From contig NC_067113.1 in assembly GCF_021347895.1 (NCBI RefSeq), positions 3,578,251 to 3,642,250 of the forward strand: 64,000 nt of DNA, read 5' to 3'. Made by a program: the position numbers and the translations under genes. Each line of letters starts with the position of its first letter. Position 1 is the first letter of the stretch. The notes below the pieces were generated by a model. It ran no database searches. It was not told the DNA's origin and worked only from the letters and a program-made list of their open reading frames with translations. The stretch comes from Acanthochromis polyacanthus. Lineage: Eukaryota; Chordata; Actinopteri; Pomacentridae. Positions 57,403 through 64,000 of this stretch are shown here, piece by piece.

Positions 57403-57810
57403 CAACCCGGTCTCACAAGGATTCGTGAAACTGTCACGTAAATTAATCTATGGTTTCGTGCGCACCAACACGATTTTCTCATGTTTTTCGTGTTGCTCAC
57501 AACGAAATTCAAACCAATGTTTATCGTGTTGCTCACAACGCAATTCACACCAATGTATTTCAAGCGGAGGACTTTTCGTGCCACTCAGAACGTATTTCAA
57601 ACGAATGGGTATATTATATTTTTAATGTAAAAGCGTTGCGAATCCAACGCTATATTTTGCATTACATCGTCCCATATTTATAATGTAATGCAGGGGTCGG
57701 CAATTAGATGTGGCTTCGGGCCAAAATTTGTGTAAACATCATTAGGCCGTTTGACCGAAGGGCCGGTGCGCTGGTATTTATTAAATAATTTTATTGCGTG
57801 GGTATCCGAT

Positions 57811-57893
57811 GCTCAGATAGCTCAGCAAGTTAAGCAGGCGACTCATGCACAGGAGCTGGTCTCCGATGTGGGTTCGATTCCGGTCCGCTTTAT
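57811..57893 (+). ncRNA. tRNA-like Pol III promoter segment, left arm
   Basis: An A-box-like TAGCTCAGCAAG (57818-57829) and a consensus B-box GGTTCGATTCC (57871-57881) are separated by 41 bp. GGAGCTGGTCTCCGATGTG between them resembles the SINE head at 29083. It is probably an embedded tRNA-derived SINE head. Transcription is possible but not shown. Confidence 0.55.
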
Positions 57894-59179
57894 TATAATA
57901 ATAGGGAAATTTTTCATACACAAATGCAGATTTCTAAAATGTAAACCTATTTTTAATATGTTTCAAAGAAACGTCTCTATTCTTCTCATCACTGAAACAT
58001 ATGAAAAAACGGACTGCTGTAAAACTTTTTAACATAATTGAAGATATCAAACTCATGGACAACGACAACCCCTAACCCAGTGGTCAGCAACTGCGGCCCG
58101 CGGGCCAAAACTGGCCCGTCAGGAATAATATCTGGCCCGCCAGATGATTTTGAAAATTTGATCTGGCACGGAGCCAAGCCAGTCCGTCACCGCAACACGA
58201 AACTCTCGTGGTCAGCTGCTGCCGGGCATTTCCGCGTTCGCGCTACACGGTTGTACCAGCCAGATTTCACTGAGCAACAGTGTGTGCAAAACATGTGTGT
58301 GTCTCGGGAGTGTTTTTTAATACATCTGATCAGAACTGAGACTTGTGTCCCAAGCAGCAGCGATCAGCTGTAGAAGCTCTGCTGCTCGCGGTATCGCTTC
58401 ATGGCACTAGGTGTGCTGTTTGCATGTTGGACATTGTTTTACACAGACACCACCGAAGAAGAAAGGTGCCGAAGTGCTGCACGTTTTTTTGTTTTGGTAT
58501 TTTTTGTTGTTTTTTTTTAAATTGAAACAGGCGTCTGTCCGCATGAATGTCCAATGGCTTAGGGCAGGGGTAGGCAAGTAGATGTGGCTTCGAGCCAAAA
58601 AGTTTGTTAACAATCGAACAGCGGGTTAACCTGCAGGGGGGTGCGCTCCAATTCCGTGAGCGGGGGGGGGGGGGGGGGGGGGGCGATACTGCGAGCAGCA
58701 GAGCTTCTACAGCTGATCGCTGCTGCTTGGGACACATGTCTCAATTCTGATCATAGATGTATTAAAAAAAACTCCCCAGACACACACATGTTTTGCACAC
58801 ACTGTTGCTCAGAGAAATCTGGCTGGTACAACCATGTAGCGCGAACGCGGAAATGCCTGGCAGCAGCCGACCACGAGAGTTTCGTGTTGCGGTGACTGGC
58901 TTGGCTCCGTGCCAAATCAAATTTTCAAAATCATCTGGCGGGCCAGATATTATTCTTGACGGGCCAGTTTTGGCCTGCAGGCTGCCAGTTGCCAACCACT
59001 GGGTTAGGGGTTGTCCATGAGTTTGATATCTTCAATCATGTTAAAAAGTTTTACAGCAGTCTGTTTTTTCATATGTTTCAGTGATGAGAAGAATAGAGAC
59101 ATTTCTTTATGAAACATATTAAAAATAGGTTACATTTTAGAAATCTGCATTTGTGTATGAAAAATTTCCCTATTATTAT

Positions 59180-59262
59180 AATAAAGCGGACCGGAATCGA
59201 ACCCGCGTTGGAGACCAGCTCCTGTGCATGAGTTGCCTGCTCAACTTGCTGAGCTATTTGGG
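59180..59262 (-). ncRNA. tRNA-like Pol III promoter segment, right arm
   Basis: This is the inverted partner of 57811-57893. The B-box complement is at 59193-59203 and the A-box complement at 59245-59256. The two promoters point toward each other across the palindrome, so transcripts from both would be largely complementary. Confidence 0.55.
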
Positions 59263-59749
59263 AATCAGATACCCACTAACTAAAATTATTTAATAAATAC
59301 CAGCGCACCGGCCCTTCAGTCAAACGGCCGAATGATGTTTACACAAATTTTGGCCCGAAGCCACATCTAATTGCCGACCCCTGCATTACATTATAAATAT
59401 GGGACGATGTCATGCAAATATAGCGTTGGATTTGCAACGCTTTTACATTAAAAATATAATATACCCATTCGTTTGAAATACGTTCTGAGTGGCATGAAAA
59501 GTCCTCCGCTTGAAATACATTGGTTTGAATTTCGTTGTGAGCAACACGAAAAACATGAGAAAATCGTGTTGGTGCGCACGAAACCATAGATTAATTTACG
59601 TGACAGTTTCACGAATCCTTGTGAGACTGGGTTGTCCTTTGCTAGACAGCAACAGCGTGAAACTGTTTTCTGTCATTTTTATGTGAATTTTCGAACTTTT
59701 TGGCAGCGTCTTCATCATGTCAAGTTGACAACACTTCCTGATTTTAAGA

Positions 59750-59995
59750 TGGGCCACCTGATCTCTCATTTTGACCATGAAAACTAACGGGAAAAAAATC
59801 CTGAGCTGTAGAAAATCAGTCTATCAAATTTTATTTTTTCCGGTGATGAATTTGGGTCTATGGAGCAAAAGCTTTTTGGAGCCATCCCTAGCGGACGGCG
59901 TGATATTGCAAGTTTTAGACACTTCCGGGTGGGCTTCATTTTTGGAGCCAGATGCTACATCCATCTTTATATACAGTCTATGTATATAACATGCA
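59750..59995 (-). repeat. CATAGACTGTATATAAAG-family MITE, inverted fragment
   Basis: ATCCATCTTTATATACAGTC ending in TATG (about 59960-59983), with GGAGCCAGATGCTACATCC and GAAGCTTTTTGGAGCC-type blocks, matches the family at 52885 in reverse. It lies just right of the foldback element. Confidence 0.7.
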
Positions 59996-61190
59996 TATGC
60001 ATAACACATGCCTGTACTCAGCACAAGGTCATTTTTTATTAAACATTTCATCCGTTGGAAAAAATACGTCAACTGAGTAGCCTTGGCGGAGTACTGCGCT
60101 CTCTGAGTGCTTTACTAGTTTTGGTCTGTGATGCTGGAGCTCTAGTGACATCTTGTCTGTGTTGCACACCGAAACGCTGAAGTCATTCTAAGAAATAGCT
60201 CAAAAGCATGATAAAGATGAAAAGAAGCTTGAGCTGTCATTAATAGAAGCAAGGAAAATACAAGTCACTGCAGCCTTGAATCATTGATCCATTCTATGTT
60301 GCGAGGAACAAAACACAGCCTTGCCTTTAAGTCTCCATATTTTAATACAGTTCGTTCAATGTTTTCTTTGCTCTTATAACATGACCGCTGAAAACTCTTG
60401 ATTCTGATTGGTTGGAAAGTGTAGTTTATCACTGTCGGGTGTTTGCTGCTTTAAATGAATGTGTCATTGTTAAACTTTAGTTCAAGACAGCAACAGCCAG
60501 CCTCAGAAAAGAGTTTGGGACTATAGGATTACTTGTGTAACCTCACTAATAACCAATATACAGTAAGAATAAGAACCATGCTAATGTACTTTAAAAAAAT
60601 TATTACATTTTCTGTATTAATATTAGATGGACTTCATAACAGTCAGACAAAAAAATGTGTAGGACTCATCCATCACACTAAAAGCATCACCTGTAAGATT
60701 TAATTGATTTCGTCACAAGGTGGTGTTCATTTTGTGATTGACAGGCAGCTTGTTAAAGACGGGGCACAGCTGACAGCTTTCTGAGGGGGAATCATGTCGC
60801 GTGGGAGCAACTGTCAGACGGACTTGACAGCTCAAAGCAACAACAAAGTCAAAGTGTTCAATATGAAGCTGTCATGTTGCCTGCTAGAGATAATTTTACC
60901 TTGTTCCCACACATGCTTCATGGCGAGTGATACATTGAAGTACAAACAAAAATCAGTGAGTGACAAAATCACCTGGCAACATTGGTTTAAGTAGGAGTAG
61001 GTACACCACTGAGATGAATACTGAAAAGTGACACGAACACTATTGTCTCTTTGTGTTTAGCACTTTGATGCTGATGTAAATTTTCTTATAGCAGGAAGCG
61101 GATATTTACAATCTCTCTCATATGATGTTACTGTAGCATGGAGCAGCTACATGTATGTTTTTTTATTCTTTTAGTATGGTTTTATCTGTT
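59996..61190. other. Unassigned spacer
   Basis: GCCTTGGCGGAGTACTGCGC at about 60081 looks like the inverted end of the TCCGCCAAGGA repeat. Otherwise nothing was recognised. Confidence 0.45.
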
Positions 61191-61194
61191 CCGT

Positions 61195-61260
61195 TGGATA
61201 TATTTTTCATGTAAAGCGACCTTGGGTGTCAAGAAAGGCACTTATTATTGTTATTATTTG
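61195..61260 (+). repeat. LINE 3'-tail fragment with TTATTATTG
   Basis: TAAAGCGACCTTGGGTGTCA, then AGAAAGGCACTTATTATTG, matches a common fish LINE 3' end. It directly abuts the truncated copia relic. Confidence 0.55.
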
Positions 61261-61472
61261 GACCTTTGCCTGCTTATACAGTTTTTGGCAAGGGCAATAG
61301 TCCCTTGATTGTCATTGTACACTTTTGTTTGTGCATACTGATATTTGTCCATTCCTTTAAGTAGCTTTTGCAAATATATACATTCCTGTATAGCTGAAGC
61401 TAAGGCAATGCATTCTGCTTCACAGGTAGAAAGTACAACTATTAGTTGCTTTTGTGACTTCCATGTATCCAT
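61254..61472 (-). pseudogene. Copia RNase H fragment
   Basis: WKSQKQLIVVLSTCEAECIA, then LASAIQECIYLQKLL and VYNDNQGTIALAKN. STxEAExIAL and DNQGxIALAKN are hallmark copia RNase H blocks. The frame stops at 61254, before the usual HIDIR segment. Confidence 0.85.
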
Positions 61473-61789
61473 TTCCAGAGTGCTTTCTTCACTTAGACAA
61501 ACACAATAACCTGAGATACTTTGCCTGTCTACACTCTCAAATCTGGTTTACTTGTGTCATCTCTTTTGAAGCATAAACTCTGTTCTACTGTACCTTAAGG
61601 TACCTGAACACATGTTTTACAGTGCTCCAATGCACTTCACTTGGATTTTCAAAGTGCTGTGAGAGTTTACTCACCACAAACTTATGTCTGGCCTAGTGCA
61701 TGTGAACAAATATATTAAACTTCCCACTGCCTCTGTACTTTCTTGGATTTGTCATTTTTTAAGCATTTTCTGTACAGTCAAGTTTCAGT

Positions 61790-62600
61790 TCACATGGGGT
61801 CTCTCTGGACCTACAGTCCTCCATTTCAAATCATTTCAGTAATTTGGTCACGTATGTCTTTTATAGATAACAATTTGACCATCTGTTTGCTCAAAATCTA
61901 TTCCCAGAAAGTGTTTAAGTCTTCCCAGATCTTTCATTTTGAACTTTTCAGTTTACATTGGTTTGACATTTGTCAATGCGCTGTCATTGCTAGCTGCTAT
62001 GATCAGATTGCCACCCCATGTAATCAGGATTACCTGTTCATCATGTTTTTCCTTTGTGTACACCGTGATAAGCTGGATTCTGCATGAAACCATTTTCAAT
62101 CAAACGTGTGCAACATAGCATTCCAGTTTCTACCAGACTGCTTGAGACTATAGAGAGACTTATGCAGATTATACACTACCTTTTTACCTGTGTCTGACCA
62201 TGTCTCATAACCTTCTGGTTGCTTAATGTAAAGTTCATAGTCAATAGGTACAGGTAAATATGCTGTCTTGACATCCATCTGATGTAGAACGAGATTCTCC
62301 TGCACTGCCTTTTGTATGATCACCTTCACATTGGTCATGTCAACAGTAGGTGTGAATGTCTCATCATAGTCAGTTCCTGGTTTTTGACTTCAGCCTTGAG
62401 CTACGTATCTTGCCTTGTCGTTCCCTGCTCCATCACTGTCACTCTTTAGGGCATACACCCACTTACCCCACACTGCTTGTTTGCCTGGTGGATGTTGGGT
62501 GAGACTGAAGGTCTTGTTTTCCTTCAGTGATTGCATTTCCTCATTCATTACATTTGTCCACTTCCTTGAATTGGTTGAAGCAATGACACCTTGTCGGTCT
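61790..62600 (-). pseudogene. Copia reverse transcriptase with mutated catalytic box
   Basis: LHQMDVKTAYLPVPIDYELY, KQPEGYE and LHKSLYSLKQSGRNWN (62338-62096) are classic copia RT blocks. Downstream, the segment that should carry W/YVDD reads ILITWGGNLIIAASND. The residues at 62018-62007 are W-G-G-N, so both catalytic Asp are lost. FKMKDLGRLKHFLGIDFEQT follows. Stops and frame changes separate the pieces. Confidence 0.8.
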
Positions 62601-62904
62601 GAGGGACGTCACACACAGCTCTGTAACAGAAATCTGGACATGTTTGTGGTCTGTCCATTTTTCCCTCTCTTTCAAAGTCCTGGAGGTTAGTTGGTTTCTT
62701 CCTTGCCCTCTGTGACCTCATACTCCCATCTCCATCTGCTGGCTAAGGCACTTCAGTCTGTTTTGGACCAATCTCAGAAACATCACTGTGACTTGTTGCA
62801 TTTTTCATTTTTTCATCAACTTTTTCTCTGTTGTCATGACTTGTTGGCTGTACCTGCCTCTTACAGTACTCAATGCGTGATCCAGATGTTTGTGTCTCTT
62901 TTCA

Positions 62905-63957
62905 TTAGCTGTTCTGGCTGTGAATTTTACTAACCTGTGGTTTTGGACTTCCTCTCTGTCTGGATAAATACACCAGATAAGTTGGACTGCTTTTGTTAAA
63001 GTCAATGAAAATGCCTAATTTACATCTTCGATCTAATTTCCCTTTCTCTTGTTTGTAGGCAAAACAGATAGATAGAATTTTCTGCAGCTTGAAAACATCT
63101 GGTTTCACACCTGTAAACATCTTATATGGAGTTTTGAGTCCTGTCCATCTACTGTGGCATCTGTTTCTCACATAGGCAGCTATGTTGTCTACACAACATA
63201 GCTCTGTAGTTGATCTGGTAATTTACTCTCTTACAGTAACACCTGCTCACATCATAGAGGGTTCGCCATCCTCTTTCTGCTGTGCCACTTTGTTGAGGTG
63301 AATAGGGTGCAGATTTTTCATGCCTTATCCTATTCTTAGTCAGCAGTTCTCAGAACTCTCTTGTTGTGAACTTACTGCCGTTGTCTGAACGAATGCATTT
63401 CACTTCCCTATATAAGGTGCTATGTCTGCCAAGAACTTTTCTGTAGCATTAACTGCATCACTTTTGGCTTTCAGAAAGTACACAAACATAGTCATCTTTG
63501 AAAGACTGCTTTCATATCTGTGTCCTGCTTTGCTTGGGGTTCTCATTGAACCTGCAAGATCAGTGTGGACTAGCTTAGACAGTTTTAGAGGCTTTCTGTT
63601 TGGTTCTCTATTTCTGCTCTATGTGAACTTGCCTTGCATACGCATTTCAAATATCTTCTGTGGCCTAACCACACTCTCCTTTATCCCCATGCTTTTTACA
63701 ACACCTTGCAACTTTTGTACATCCTCATAAGGACAATTACCCTTAATCTCATGTCAGGACTGGATGTCGTGGCACACTTTGCACTTATCCACATTTTGCT
63801 CAGCAGTCAACAAGTAATACAGATTGCCACTTTCATGAATGCCAAACCTGCTACCATCCTTTGTGTTCATGTGACTGTAGTCTTTCTTGAAGATGATTGT
63901 TGCTCCTTCATCCATCGTTCTTGCCACCGAGAAGATGTCTTGAGGGAATGATGGCAT
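62905..63957 (-). pseudogene. Copia GAG-pre-integrase and integrase, degraded
   Basis: The upstream part has NLYYLLTAEQNVDKCKVCHD. The integrase core shows LVHTDLAGSM, ECIRSDNGSKFTTREF and SAPYSPQQSGTAERGWRTL, giving the D, D and E of the DDE triad. The C-terminal side has MFTGVKPDVFKLQKI and CFAYKQEKGKLDRRCK. Several stops and frame changes interrupt it. Confidence 0.8.
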
Positions 63958-64000
63958 GTAGAGTGCTTCATGAAGTTATGGTCTGTGTTTTCGCCCAGTG

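Larger units (their letters stand above)
57403..59634. mobile_element. 2.2-kb foldback element (near-perfect palindrome) with 7-bp TSD
   Basis: Left arm 57403-58397 and right arm 58683-59634 are inverted copies joined by a 285-bp spacer. Outer ends are CAACCCGGTCTCACAAGG and, from the other side, CAACCCAGTCTCACAAGG. TCCTTTG is duplicated at 57396-57402 and 59635-59641. The arms carry, from outside in: the foldback terminus shared with the 549-bp element at 46632, a GCAGGGGTCGGCAATTAG hAT-like end, a tRNA-like segment, then an AACCCAGTGGTCAGCAACTG hAT-like block. The spacer has a 22-base G-run (58662-58683) and a third partial CAGGGGTAGGCAAGTAGATG. The left arm has a ~38-bp internal duplication (CGTGTTGCTCACAACG twice) absent from the right arm. 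No transposase is encoded. Confidence 0.85.
61254..64000 (-). mobile_element. Ty1/copia-type retrotransposon pol relic (runs off the window)
   Basis: On the minus strand the order is a GAG-pre-integrase-like segment (about 63957-63754), integrase (about 63750-62905), RT (about 62600-61800) and RNase H (61472-61254). Integrase before RT is the copia order. Many stops and frame changes are present. LTRs are not visible: the 5' part lies beyond the window and the 3' part is truncated against a LINE tail at 61254. Confidence 0.85.

Noticed and set aside
57811..57893. A genuine tRNA gene
   Set aside because: A and B boxes are present but acceptor stems do not pair convincingly, and the sequence resembles a SINE head. 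It is listed only as a tRNA-like segment.
58399..58737. Frames beginning MCPKQQRSAVEALLL on both strands
   Set aside because: The identical start on both strands is just the palindrome. These are not genes.

Overview
The window is animal DNA, almost certainly from a teleost (probably percomorph) fish. It is AT-rich with long non-coding stretches, and it carries GT-AG introns and no bacterial-type operons. It holds a typical fish repeat set: a Rex1-type LINE, an L2/Maui-type LINE with a (TTGA)n tail, a tRNA-derived SINE, CACTA/EnSpm-, hAT- and Tc1-type DNA transposons, many MITEs, a Ty1/copia relic, a gypsy relic and an endogenous retroviral env scrap. I find no complete conserved host gene. 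One small spliced candidate gene (about 35.5-36.65 kb, + strand) is the only plausible host locus.

Layout. 1-2.05 kb: featureless flank with one hairpin. 2.05-9.30 kb: an apparently complete CACTA/EnSpm-like DNA transposon bounded by perfect 15-bp inverted repeats. It encodes two genes on the minus strand, a DDE-type transposase-like protein and a PB1-like-domain accessory protein. Both are decayed. The element has itself received a 5'-truncated L1/Tx1-type LINE (inside the transposase gene, 15-bp target duplication) and a MITE (inside an intron of the second gene). 10.9-12.8 kb: a GGT/TTG minisatellite broken by a solo-LTR-like block, then the 3' end of a LINE. 14.4-20.5 kb: two hAT-type elements, one with a perfect 8-bp target duplication, plus an inverted L2 3' end. 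20.5-29 kb: mostly unassigned AT-rich DNA with small repeats. 29.1-33.8 kb: a near full-length Rex1-type LINE on the minus strand that has split a tRNA-SINE in two. The SINE's own target duplication still brackets the composite. 35.5-36.7 kb: candidate spliced gene. 37-38.6 kb: env transmembrane scrap (+) and a gypsy relic (-) in which integrase lies upstream of reverse transcriptase. 44.6-49.2 kb: a cluster of MITEs, a Tc1 transposase tail and a 549-bp foldback element. 52.1-55.8 kb: an L2 LINE disrupted by a MITE and by an internal deletion that removed the RT catalytic box. 57.4-59.6 kb: a 2.2-kb near-perfect palindrome that behaves as one transposed unit with a 7-bp target duplication and carries a tRNA-like Pol III promoter in each arm. 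61.25 kb to the window end: a Ty1/copia pol relic on the minus strand whose RT catalytic box is mutated.

The window is best read as an archive of nested insertions. Insertion order can be worked out at several places from target duplications, reading-frame continuity and, in one case, a paralogous empty site elsewhere in the same window. Domain assignments rest on motif recognition by eye; no database search was run.
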